In this document: piece by piece, positions 1 through 7,110 of the stretch | Numbering within the stretch: position 1 is the first letter of the stretch | Layout: each line of letters starts with the position of its first letter | Assembly (NCBI RefSeq): GCF_002209485.1 | Contig: NZ_NJIX01000001.1 | Span: 1,178,001 to 1,242,000, forward strand | DNA: 64,000 bases | Origin: Achromobacter sp. HZ34 | GTDB lineage: Bacteria; Pseudomonadota; Gammaproteobacteria; Burkholderiales; Burkholderiaceae_B | Reading direction: 5' to 3' | Notes under the pieces: generated by a model | What the model saw: only the letters and a program-made list of their open reading frames with translations | What the model was told of the DNA's origin: nothing | The model's database searches: none | Position numbers and translations under genes: made by a program

Positions 1-170
1 ATCTGTCCGGCGACGCGCGGCGCCAGCACCGTGTAGTCGGCGCCGATGTAGGCGTCGTTGGTGGTCTGGCCGCTGTGCGTTTCCATGCGATACGCGCCCA
101 GCAGGCCGCAAAGCACCAACGGCGCGCCCAGCGCCAGGACGATCTTCAATTTCTTGTTGCTATGGGACAT
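1..170 (-). CDS. HlyD/EmrA-type membrane fusion protein, 5' part only
   Basis: This is the first 56 residues of a membrane fusion (periplasmic adaptor) protein of an MFS efflux pump; the rest lies beyond the left window edge. A short basic start (MSHSNKKLK) is followed by one hydrophobic segment at about residues 9-26. Next comes the motif TTNDAYIGADYTVLAPRVAG, typical of the beginning of the EmrA/HlyD barrel. The start codon at 168-170 lies 104 bases downstream of the MFS gene on the same strand, so the two probably form an EmrA/EmrB-like efflux operon that links the inner-membrane carrier to an outer-membrane channel. The substrate cannot be told from this fragment. Confidence 0.85.
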   Translation of the reverse strand, partial: MSHSNKKLKIVLALGAPLVLCGLLGAYRMETHSGQTTNDAYIGADYTVLAPRVAGQ

Positions 171-274
171 ACCAGTAAAACCTTCGAATGAATCTTGATA
201 AAAAATTCAGGCGCACAATCCTGTTCGACCCGGCGGCGGGGCCGCCATCGCTGCTCGGGGCAGCAAAACCGCAT

Positions 275-1831
275 TCAGCCTCTGGGCGGTTCGATCCGCG
301 TCGGCACGAATGGAATCGCCAGGATGAACAACACTGCAATGACGGCCATGATGCGCAGCACGTCGGCTGAAGCCAGGATCGATGCCTGCGTGCGGATACG
401 TTCATCCATGACCGCCAGCGCCGCATGGGCATCGACGTTCAAACGCATGGACACTTCACGCAGCGCCAACGTCCAGGCCTGCGGACGATTACCCATCTGG
501 TCCACCAGCACATGGGAATGCAGGTGTTCGCGCCACGTATAAAGTCCTTCCGTGACGCCGGCCCCGAACACCCCCGCAAAGCCCTTGACCGTGTTGAACC
601 AGGCCGAGGCGAACGGCCCCTCCGTTGGCGCCATGCCATGCGTGGACAACATCAGCAGCGGGATTACGGCCATCGGCTGGCCCAGCACCTGCAGGATCTG
701 CAGCACGTAGAAGTTGTCGCGTATCCAGTCCCGCGTCATGAAGCTGCCGCCGACGCAGCTGAGGGCGATCAAACCCAATCCCGCTGCCAGCACCCAGCGG
801 CAGTCGACCCGGCGGACGTTGCACAGCGCGGCCACCGCGGGCAGCGCGACCAGCTGGGGCAAGGCCACGATCAGTGCCAGCGGCGCTGCCTGCAGGGGGC
901 GATAGCCCTGCACTTCAGCCAGGTAGGCAGACGGCACCGCGGCCCACGCCACCAGCACCAGCAGTACGCCGCCCACGGTCACCAGGGCGAATGTCAGATT
1001 GCGGCGCCCCAGGAACTGGATCTTGAAGAAAGGCAGCGGGTGGAACCATTCATTGATGACGAACAGGACCAGCAGGACGGCCGCGCCCGCGAACATCAGG
1101 ACGATGAACGGTGAGTCCAGCCATCCCAGGCGCGTGCCATGCTCCAGCGCGATGACCAGCATGGCCATGCCCGGCGCGCCCAGCAGCACGCCGCGCCAGT
1201 TGAATTGCCGCAGGCGTTCATAGCGGGGCGGATCCTGCGGCAGGCCCCACGCCACCAGGGCACCGGCCAGCAAGGCCATGGGGACGATGTGCCAGAACAG
1301 CCAGCGCCAGCCGACGTAGTCGCCCCAGAAGGCGGCCAGGGGCGCGCCCACGTTGGGGGCGAATGTGGCGGTCAAGGCGTAGGCGCCAAGGCCATAGAGC
1401 TTGATGTTGGCGGGCAGGAAGCGCAGCGCCACCGTCATCAGCATGGGCGGCAGGCAGCCGCCGGCAAGACCTTGCAGGCCGCGCAGCAGGTACAGCCAGC
1501 CGAGGCTGGGGGCGAAGGGCATGCACAGGCCAAGCACCGCGAACGCCAGCAAGGCCCCGAGGGTCAGGCGCCGCAGCGTGAAGGTGGCCGAGCACCAGGG
1601 CGCGTACATCGCGGCGATGACCTGCGTTGCGTGATAGAGGGTGGTGAGCCAGGTGCCGTCGTCATGGCTGATGCCGAAGATACCGCGCAGATCGGGCAAG
1701 GCGATCTCGGTGACATGATCGTTGACCTGGGCGCTGACCACCGCCAGCAGAACGCCGGCCAGACCGGCGGCGATGCGTCTGCCACCGTAGGCCGGTATGA
1801 CCGGTGTGGCCGGTATCGTCAGGGTGTTCAC
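275..1831 (-). CDS. DHA2-family MFS efflux transporter (EmrB-like)
   Basis: A 518-residue membrane protein with about 14 hydrophobic segments, the size and layout of drug:H+ antiporter family 2 (EmrB/QacA). The first segment ends in a family-typical stretch (ALPDLRGIFG), followed by GTWLTTLYHATQV in place of the usual WxxTxY helix, and motif C-like glycines (PNVGAPLAAFWG) near residue 160. It is followed by the HlyD/EmrA gene and preceded by a LysR gene, all on the minus strand, which suggests a regulated multidrug or metabolite export unit. A 17-bp dyad lies directly upstream of the start. Substrate unknown; the family call is secure. Confidence 0.88.
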   Translation of the reverse strand: MNTLTIPATPVIPAYGGRRIAAGLAGVLLAVVSAQVNDHVTEIALPDLRGIFGISHDDGTWLTTLYHATQVIAAMYAPWCSATFTLRRLTLGALLAFAVLGLCMPFAPSLGWLYLLRGLQGLAGGCLPPMLMTVALRFLPANIKLYGLGAYALTATFAPNVGAPLAAFWGDYVGWRWLFWHIVPMALLAGALVAWGLPQDPPRYERLRQFNWRGVLLGAPGMAMLVIALEHGTRLGWLDSPFIVLMFAGAAVLLVLFVINEWFHPLPFFKIQFLGRRNLTFALVTVGGVLLVLVAWAAVPSAYLAEVQGYRPLQAAPLALIVALPQLVALPAVAALCNVRRVDCRWVLAAGLGLIALSCVGGSFMTRDWIRDNFYVLQILQVLGQPMAVIPLLMLSTHGMAPTEGPFASAWFNTVKGFAGVFGAGVTEGLYTWREHLHSHVLVDQMGNRPQAWTLALREVSMRLNVDAHAALAVMDERIRTQASILASADVLRIMAVIAVLFILAIPFVPTRIEPPRG

Positions 1832-1846
1832 TGCAAAGCCACCTAA

Positions 1847-1863
1847 ATGAGAGAAGCTCTCAT
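1847..1863. promoter_or_regulatory. Inverted repeat upstream of the MFS efflux gene, likely operator
   Basis: ATGAGAGAAGCTCTCAT is a perfect 7-bp inverted repeat with a 3-bp centre, ending 16 bases before the MFS start codon. That position overlaps where the promoter -10 region or leader would be, so it is a candidate repressor or LysR site. Function is inferred from symmetry and position only. Confidence 0.4.
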
Positions 1864-1912
1864 CTTAAGTAGCGATCATTCGTTTGAAAATTGATATGTT
1901 TGCAGCGCAGCA

Positions 1913-1941
1913 GTGCGTCAAACGCACGAATAGGCCTATTC
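1913..1941. promoter_or_regulatory. Two adjacent palindromes at the end of the LysR gene
   Basis: GTGCGTCAAACGCAC (1913-1927) can fold as a 6-bp stem with a 3-base loop. It is followed at once by the perfect 14-bp palindrome GAATAGGCCTATTC (1928-1941), which overlaps the LysR stop codon. The first may be a weak terminator for the LysR gene. The second has no loop and looks more like a protein-binding site for the downstream efflux promoter. Confidence 0.35.
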
Positions 1942-2856
1942 AGACGCGCGGGCATCCGGCGCGCAGACTTCGCGCACGATCTTGCGCAGCCATCGATGCG
2001 CGGCATCGTTCTGGTAGCGGGGGTGCCAGCTTTGCATCACGACCAGGGGTTCCAGGGGGAACAGGGTGAACGCCCGCAGCTTGAGCCCCTGGCGCAGGGC
2101 TTCGGCGGCCATCAGGTCAGGCACCGCCACGATCAGGTCCGTGCCGCCCAGCATGAACATGCCCGCCAGCGAGTTGGGCACCACCACCGACACCCGCCGT
2201 GACAGGCCCAACGCCGCCAGCTCGGTATCGATGGGGCCGCTGACCTTGCCCATGCGCGACACGCTGATGTGGTCGAAAGCCGCCACGCGTTGGGGGGTGA
2301 TCTCTCCGGCAAAGATCGGATGGCCTTCCCGTGCCACGCCCACGATCTGCGTCGTGAACATGGTCTGGACGTGCATGTCCGGGCCCATTGGCCGCAGAGA
2401 GGTAATGAAGATATCGACCGACCCATCGCGCAAGACGGGCTCCGTGCTGTCGTTCTCCGGCGAAAAGCGCACCCGCACGTGGGGCGCCTCTTTGCGCACC
2501 CGTTCGATCAAGGCCTGGCCGAAGGCGCCGGTATAGATATCGCTGGCGCGCACATTGAAGCTGCGTTCCAGCGTGGCCATATCCAGGCCCGCTTCCGGGC
2601 GCAACAGTTGGCGCGACCGCTCCACCGCGTCGCGCACTTCCTCGCGCAGGGCCAGGGCGCGCGGCGTGGGCGTCAGGCCGCGGCCCGACTTCACCAGGAT
2701 GGGATCGCCCACGGTCTCGCGGATACGGGCCAGGGTGCGGCTCATGGCGGGCGCGCTCAGGCTCATCCGGCGCGCGGCAGCCGCCACCGAGCCTTCTTCC
2801 AAAAGCACGTCCAGGGCGTAAAGCAGGTTCAGGTCGGGGAATTGCATGAAACGCAT
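1936..2856 (-). CDS. LysR-family transcriptional regulator
   Basis: A 306-residue LysR regulator. The N-terminal winged helix-turn-helix spans about residues 6-65 (LLYALDVLLEEGSVAAAARR, then LSAPAMSRTLARIRE), and the substrate-binding domain follows. The domain resembles the NodD/PcpR-like subgroup (DLNLLYALDVLLEE, VRASDIYTGAF). It lies upstream of the DHA2 efflux gene on the same strand with a gap of about 105 bases, so it is the likely controller of the pump. An internal start three codons on (MQFPDLN) is equally possible because no clear ribosome-binding site precedes either. Confidence 0.85.
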   Translation of the reverse strand: MRFMQFPDLNLLYALDVLLEEGSVAAAARRMSLSAPAMSRTLARIRETVGDPILVKSGRGLTPTPRALALREEVRDAVERSRQLLRPEAGLDMATLERSFNVRASDIYTGAFGQALIERVRKEAPHVRVRFSPENDSTEPVLRDGSVDIFITSLRPMGPDMHVQTMFTTQIVGVAREGHPIFAGEITPQRVAAFDHISVSRMGKVSGPIDTELAALGLSRRVSVVVPNSLAGMFMLGGTDLIVAVPDLMAAEALRQGLKLRAFTLFPLEPLVVMQSWHPRYQNDAAHRWLRKIVREVCAPDARASE

Positions 2857-2908
2857 TTTATCGGTTTATGCAATGCGCTCCGCACAATTATCCGCGCTCC
2901 CGTTCCCT

Positions 2909-4045
2909 TTACTGCCAACCGCTGAAGCGCGGCCAGGTTGCTTGTACTTCCGTGCCGCTTGCCACCACCGTGTACGCGCCGAACTGGGCCGCCGTCGCGC
3001 AAGCGTGATTGGGCACGATGCGCAACAGCGTGCCGACCGGCAACATGGGCGTGGCGGCGGCATCGTTACGATTGCGCAGGATGCCGTGTTCCTGGTTGGC
3101 ATCGGTCATCACCAGGTCCGCGATGACGTGGCCGGCCTCGTCGCAGACCAGGCCATATCCCTGGTCGATCGGCTGTTTGGCCGTGCCCCGGTCACGCGAC
3201 AACGCCATCCACCCAGCGTCCGTAATCAGCCAGCCCTTGTCCCGCTGATGACCGATCACCGTGCACAGCACCGACACCGCGATATCCTCGACGGCGCATA
3301 CGCCGATGCCGTGCATCACGAGGTCGAAGAAGACATAGACGCCCGCGCGCACCTCGGTCACGCCCTCCAGCGATTCGGCGAAATGCGCGGTGGGCGTGCT
3401 GCCCACGCTGACCACCGGCGCCGCGTGGCCGTCCGCGCGCAGGCGCTGCGCCGCGCGCACCGCGCCCGCGCGTTCCTGTTCGGCGCACGCCACGATGGCC
3501 TCATGCGACCGGCAGTTATAGGACTCCCCCGCATGCGTCAGCACGCCGGCCAGCCAGGCGCCCTTCCCTTGTTCGCCCCGCAGCCGCGCGCCGATACGCA
3601 ACAGCACCTCGTCTTCCGGTTGCACGCCCGAGCGGTGGCCGTCGGTATCGATTTCGATCAGCACCGGCAGGTCCAACCCGCGCGCGTTGGCGAACGCCGC
3701 CACGGCCTGGGCGGTTTCTTCATTGTCGAGAATGATGGTCAGCCGCGCGCCGCGCTGGATCAGGCGTTCGACATGGGGAAGCTTGGTGGGTGCGATGCCG
3801 ACGGCGTAGAGGATGTCGTGCCAGCCGTGGTCGAGGAAGTACTCGGCCTCTTTCAGCGTCGACACGGTGATGGGCGTGTCCGTCCCTCCCAGGCGCCGCG
3901 TCACGTCCGCGGATTTGTTGGTCTTGACGTGCGGACGCAGCGTCACGCCGAACGGCGCCAGGCGGGAACCCAGGCGTTCGATATTCCGGTCCAGGCGGTC
4001 ACGGTCGAGGATCAGTTGCGGGGTTTCGAGGTCGTCGAGTTGCAT
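2909..4045 (-). CDS. PLP-dependent D-serine dehydratase/D-threonine aldolase-like protein (DSD1 family)
   Basis: A 378-residue fold-type III PLP enzyme. The alanine-racemase-like barrel carries the Schiff-base lysine at K41 in RPHVKTNK. The C-terminal domain holds the PNHAC motif, where His and Cys bind the Zn ion in eukaryotic-type D-serine dehydratases (in D-threonine aldolases the pair is His/Asp). The His-x-Cys pair therefore favours the D-serine dehydratase (DSD1) side of the family: cytoplasmic deamination of a D-amino acid to a 2-oxo acid. It is transcribed divergently from a LysR gene with a dyad in between, so it is likely that regulator's target. The exact D-amino acid is not shown. 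Confidence 0.78.
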   Translation of the reverse strand: MQLDDLETPQLILDRDRLDRNIERLGSRLAPFGVTLRPHVKTNKSADVTRRLGGTDTPITVSTLKEAEYFLDHGWHDILYAVGIAPTKLPHVERLIQRGARLTIILDNEETAQAVAAFANARGLDLPVLIEIDTDGHRSGVQPEDEVLLRIGARLRGEQGKGAWLAGVLTHAGESYNCRSHEAIVACAEQERAGAVRAAQRLRADGHAAPVVSVGSTPTAHFAESLEGVTEVRAGVYVFFDLVMHGIGVCAVEDIAVSVLCTVIGHQRDKGWLITDAGWMALSRDRGTAKQPIDQGYGLVCDEAGHVIADLVMTDANQEHGILRNRNDAAATPMLPVGTLLRIVPNHACATAAQFGAYTVVASGTEVQATWPRFSGWQ

Positions 4046-4127
4046 GGCGGTGGGGTATCAGGAGGTGGACAGGGGATCAGTGTAAGAGTCCTGAGCCGCC
4101 TGAAGGTTAATTGAAGATCATTTTTGC

Positions 4128-4145
4128 ATTAACCTATTGGTTAAT
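4128..4145. promoter_or_regulatory. Putative LysR operator between the DSD1-like gene and its LysR regulator
   Basis: ATTAACCTATTGGTTAAT is a perfect 7-bp inverted repeat with a 4-bp centre, and a third copy of the half-site (GGTTAAT) lies at 4105-4111. It sits in the divergent promoter region where LysR recognition sites normally lie. Confidence 0.5.
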
Positions 4146-4194
4146 AATCCAGTTCTTTCACCATGGTGATCCCGGCTCCTTGTCTCCACGAAAT

Positions 4195-4224
4195 AAAAAG
4201 GAATTCCTTCAGCAATTCCTTTTT
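4195..4224. promoter_or_regulatory. 11-bp perfect inverted repeat in the leader of the LysR gene
   Basis: AAAAAGGAATT (4195-4205) and AATTCCTTTTT (4214-4224) are exact reverse complements separated by 8 bases, 33 bases before the chosen LysR start. On the plus strand the right arm ends in five T residues, so an RNA hairpin with a U-rich end could form (weak attenuator), or it could be a second binding site. The arms are AT-rich, so stability is modest. Confidence 0.4.
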
Positions 4225-4257
4225 CCGCCTGCTGGTAAGCGCGCATCCCCCTCCCCC

Positions 4258-5334
4258 ATGAAACTCGACATCGACGACCTGCGCTTCATCCTCGCCCTTT
4301 CGCAACAGGGCAGCCTGGCGGCCCTGGCACGGGCGGAGAACGTGACGCCACCGGCCATCACCAAGCGGCTGAACCAGCTGGAAGCCCGTCTGGGCCTGCG
4401 CCTGGCCTTGCGCACCACACGCAGTCTGCAACTGACGCATGAAGGCCACCTGCTCACCCGCCATGCGACAGACGTGCTGGACCGCATGCAGGCCATCGAA
4501 GACGCGCTGCAGGAACGCAGCCAGGTGATCTCGGGCAAGCTCAAGGTGCACGCGCCCTTCGGCTTCGGGCGGCATTATCTGGCGCCCTTGCTGGCCCGCT
4601 TCCACGACGAACATCCCAACGTCGAAGTCCAGCTGTTCCTGTCCGACAGCCTGCTGCCCCCCGCCAGCACGCACGGCCGCGATGCCTTCGATGTGGTGAT
4701 CAGCATCGGCGAACTACCCGACATACGCTGGGTGTCGCACCCTATCGCACCGAACCGGCGGGTGTTGTGCGCCGCGCCGGACTATCTTGCGCGCGCCCCG
4801 GCGCTGGAAAGCCCGGATGACCTGGCGAATCACGCCTGCCTCGTCCTGCGCGAGAACGACGAGGACGTCACGCTATGGCGCTTCACGTATGGCAAAGGGG
4901 CCAAGCCGGAAGACCCCGGCAATGGCCCGGCGCGAACCCGGCCGGCAACACAGTCGCGGCATCAGCCGCGAACTCAGCTGCAGGCGCAACGCAAAGCCCA
5001 GCCGCACACCGTCCGCGTCCATCCTACCCTTGAAAGCAATGATGGCGACGTCATCCATCAGTGGTGCCTGGCCGGCAAGGGCGTCATGATCCGTTCCGAG
5101 TGGGACGTCGCATCCAGCCTGGCTTCCGGCAAGCTGGTGGCGCTGTTGCCCGACTACGGCCTGCCCGATGCCGACGTCGTCGCCCTGGTCCCCGCCGCCC
5201 ACGTCGAATCCGCCCGCGCCCGGCGTTTCATCGACCTGCTGCGCAAGGCCTTCCGCCCGCGCCCGCCCTGGCGCGTGAATGCAGCGTTGGATAACCCGCT
5301 GGCGCAATCAATGCGAGTACGTCACCGCTCGTGA
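4258..5334 (+). CDS. LysR-family regulator with a ~34-residue low-complexity insertion
   Basis: A 358-residue LysR regulator starting at MKLDIDDLRFILALSQQGS. I rejected a farther upstream TTG start because its extra 49 residues have no LysR character. The helix-turn-helix covers residues 4-62. In the effector domain, the normally contiguous sequence WRFTYGKG...VRVHPTLESNDGDV is split by about 34 polar residues (bases ~4900-5005, rich in P, R, Q and T) that family members usually lack. The gene is divergent from the DSD1-like enzyme and convergent with the phosphonopyruvate hydrolase gene, and either could be its target. Its stop codon lies inside a 42-bp tandem repeat. Confidence 0.85.
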   Translation: MKLDIDDLRFILALSQQGSLAALARAENVTPPAITKRLNQLEARLGLRLALRTTRSLQLTHEGHLLTRHATDVLDRMQAIEDALQERSQVISGKLKVHAPFGFGRHYLAPLLARFHDEHPNVEVQLFLSDSLLPPASTHGRDAFDVVISIGELPDIRWVSHPIAPNRRVLCAAPDYLARAPALESPDDLANHACLVLRENDEDVTLWRFTYGKGAKPEDPGNGPARTRPATQSRHQPRTQLQAQRKAQPHTVRVHPTLESNDGDVIHQWCLAGKGVMIRSEWDVASSLASGKLVALLPDYGLPDADVVALVPAAHVESARARRFIDLLRKAFRPRPPWRVNAALDNPLAQSMRVRHRS

Positions 5335-5410
5335 TACGTGCCGACGCACTCGGCGCAAGTGCGTCGCCCCTCGTGATACATGCCGGCCCCATCAGCGCAA
5401 ATACTTCGCC
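5315..5410. repeat. Tandem repeat, period 42, spanning two convergent gene ends
   Basis: CTCGTGATACGTGCCG at 5328 recurs as CTCGTGATACATGCCG at 5370. GCGCAAGTGCGTCGCC at 5353 recurs as GCGCAAATACTTCGCC at 5395. The segment GAGTACGTCACC at 5315 is a third partial copy 42 bases before its match. The repeat contains the stop codon of the LysR gene on one strand and that of the phosphonopyruvate hydrolase gene on the other. It looks like repeated duplication of a gene tail. Confidence 0.7.
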
Positions 5411-6264
5411 TCCAGGGCGCGCATGTATTCATCTCCCTGCAACTGGATGATCTCCTTGACGGTCGGCAGGTCACCGTCCACGCCACGGATACCGCCCTCT
5501 GCCCTTATCTGGGCGAATACCTTGCGCATCGCGCCCACCGCCGCCCGAATGGCATGATTGCCATAGATCACGATGCCCACCTTGCCCAAGGCCTGCATAT
5601 CGGCTTCCGTCAATTCCGGATAGGCCGTCGGCACCAGCACCAGCGGTACCTTGCCCGGCCATGCCTCGATGAAGGCCAGCACCTCGGCGGGCGTGTTCTG
5701 CTTCGAATGGATCAGGATGGCGTCGGCCCCGGCCGCTTCGTAGGCCAGTCCACGCTCGATCGCTTCGGCCTGGCCCAGGCCGGCGATAAGCGCTTCCGTG
5801 CGGGCGATCACCAGGAAGTCCTGGTCCTTGCGCGCCGCCGTGGCGGCGCTGATCTTGCCCTGGAATTCCTCGATGCGAACCAGCTCCTGCCGGCCATCGG
5901 TACGCAGGCTGGTGTCCTTGGGAAAAGTCTTGTCTTCCATCACCACCGCGGAAGCGCCGGCAGCTTCGTACTGCGGCACGACGTAGCTGACGTTGATCGC
6001 ATTGCCGAATCCCGTATCGATGTCGGCAATCAGCGGGATGGAAACCACGCCGGCGATGGCGCGCATCATCTCCAGGTGCGTCCCCGCGGACAGGATATTC
6101 GCGTCCGGGACGGCATAGCTGGCTGACAGCTCGAAGCCGCTGCCCCAGATTCCTCCAAAGCCCGCTTCCTCGGCCAGCTTGGCGGCCAGGGGATTGTGCG
6201 CCGACATGGCGGTAAACAGGGTGCCCGACGACAGGGCATCACGCAAGACCCGATTCTTGTTCAT
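5392..6264 (-). CDS. pphA: Phosphonopyruvate hydrolase (PEP mutase/isocitrate lyase superfamily)
   Basis: A 290-residue protein predicted to cleave 3-phosphonopyruvate to pyruvate and phosphate, the last step of phosphonoalanine use. With the start MNKNRVLRDA, the family residues D54, D81 and D83 (metal and substrate binding) fall at the numbering of the Variovorax enzyme. The gating loop reads DKTFPKDTSL with Thr at 118; PEP mutase has Asn at the equivalent place, and the Asn-to-Thr change is a known mark of the hydrolase. The long stretch GFGGIWGSGFELSASYAVPD also matches what I recall of PphA. No phosphonoalanine transaminase or transporter is adjacent. A TetR gene lies 58 bases upstream on the same strand. 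A longer in-frame start 22 codons earlier is less likely. Confidence 0.85.
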   Translation of the reverse strand: MNKNRVLRDALSSGTLFTAMSAHNPLAAKLAEEAGFGGIWGSGFELSASYAVPDANILSAGTHLEMMRAIAGVVSIPLIADIDTGFGNAINVSYVVPQYEAAGASAVVMEDKTFPKDTSLRTDGRQELVRIEEFQGKISAATAARKDQDFLVIARTEALIAGLGQAEAIERGLAYEAAGADAILIHSKQNTPAEVLAFIEAWPGKVPLVLVPTAYPELTEADMQALGKVGIVIYGNHAIRAAVGAMRKVFAQIRAEGGIRGVDGDLPTVKEIIQLQGDEYMRALEAKYLR

Positions 6265-6322
6265 GGCTTTTCCAGTTGAAGTCCGATTGGCAGCATAGGG
6301 CACATGGAAATGCCCGGGCAAC

Positions 6323-6940
6323 TCAAACATCGTCCCTGGCGCCGGTCGCCTGCAAGTGGTGAGGCGTGGACAGTAGCAGCGCGCTCAAGGCGTAACGCAC
6401 CAGGTCCCCCGCCGAGGGGGACCGCACGAACGTCATGGCTGGCGCGTGCGTCAGCTCGAACACCACGGCGCCCAGCGTTTCCGCGTCATCGACGCGGCCC
6501 CGCGCACAGGCCGCCAGGCGTTCGCCCAGGCGCTTCCAATGCGACCGAAAGACTGCTTCCTGCGTTTTCTCGAAGCGCTTGCCGGGCTTGGCATAGCGTT
6601 GATGTTCCAGCACCAGCAGCGACCAGTTGCCTTCCGCCGCCTTGGCATCGGCCCAGGCGGCCACCGTTTCGATCGCTGCCTTGGCGTCGCCGATGCCGTC
6701 CAGCGCTGCCAGCAACTTGCCAAGGCTGGCTTCACCGTGGGCTTCGAGCAGTTCCAGGAAGATCTCTTCCTTGCTGTCGAAGTTGGAATAGAACGCGCCC
6801 TTGCTGTAACCGGCAGCGGCGGCGATGCGGTCCACCGAGGCGGCCACGTAGCCTTCCCGCGCGAACAGGCGGGTGGCGGCGGCAAGCAATTTGCCGCGCG
6901 TCGCCGCCTGGCTCTCTTCCCGCGACATGCGAGTTGCCAT
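6323..6940 (-). CDS. TetR/AcrR-family repressor
   Basis: A 205-residue TetR regulator. The DNA-binding domain covers residues 10-60, with the recognition helix in AAAGYSKGAFYSNFDSKEE. The C-terminal ligand domain belongs to the TetR_C group whose members often keep the tryptophan-rich stretch GNWSLLVLEHQRYA. The start MATRMSREES was chosen because AGGAG lies 10 bases before it; a longer reading adds 26 unlikely residues. It is divergent from the siderophore-interacting protein gene, and two matching dyads lie between them, so it very probably represses both that gene and itself. The phosphonopyruvate hydrolase gene lies just downstream and may be cotranscribed. Confidence 0.88.
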   Translation of the reverse strand: MATRMSREESQAATRGKLLAAATRLFAREGYVAASVDRIAAAAGYSKGAFYSNFDSKEEIFLELLEAHGEASLGKLLAALDGIGDAKAAIETVAAWADAKAAEGNWSLLVLEHQRYAKPGKRFEKTQEAVFRSHWKRLGERLAACARGRVDDAETLGAVVFELTHAPAMTFVRSPSAGDLVRYALSALLLSTPHHLQATGARDDV

Positions 6941-7031
6941 GGGTACTTTTCTCCTATATGGCTGGGTTGCGGGGTCCACCGGGAAGCCCCGCGCGGCTGC
7001 AACGCCTTGCAATACCACTCCACCAAATGCG

Positions 7032-7064
7032 AATACTAATCAGTATTCAGATACTGTATAGTAT
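7032..7064. promoter_or_regulatory. Paired TetR operators between tetR and the SIP gene
   Basis: AATACTAATCAGTATT (7032-7047) and ATACTGTATAGTAT (7051-7064) share the pattern ATACT-N4-AGTAT. Their centres are 18 bases apart, so they lie on nearly the same face of the helix. They lie midway between the divergent starts, where a TetR dimer pair would block both promoters. Confidence 0.7.
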
Positions 7065-7110
7065 TTGAAATCCCGATTCCTGGGTAGGCAGACTTAGCAA
7101 GGAGATGCTT

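Noticed and set aside
232-246. Small GC hairpin between the MFS and HlyD genes
   Set aside because: A 6-bp stem with no T-run inside a likely cotranscribed pair is expected often by chance in such GC-rich DNA.
4111-4257. Upstream TTG start extending the LysR protein by 49 residues
   Set aside because: The extension contains the operator-like dyads and AT-rich leader, has no LysR similarity, and the helix-turn-helix begins right after ATG 4258.
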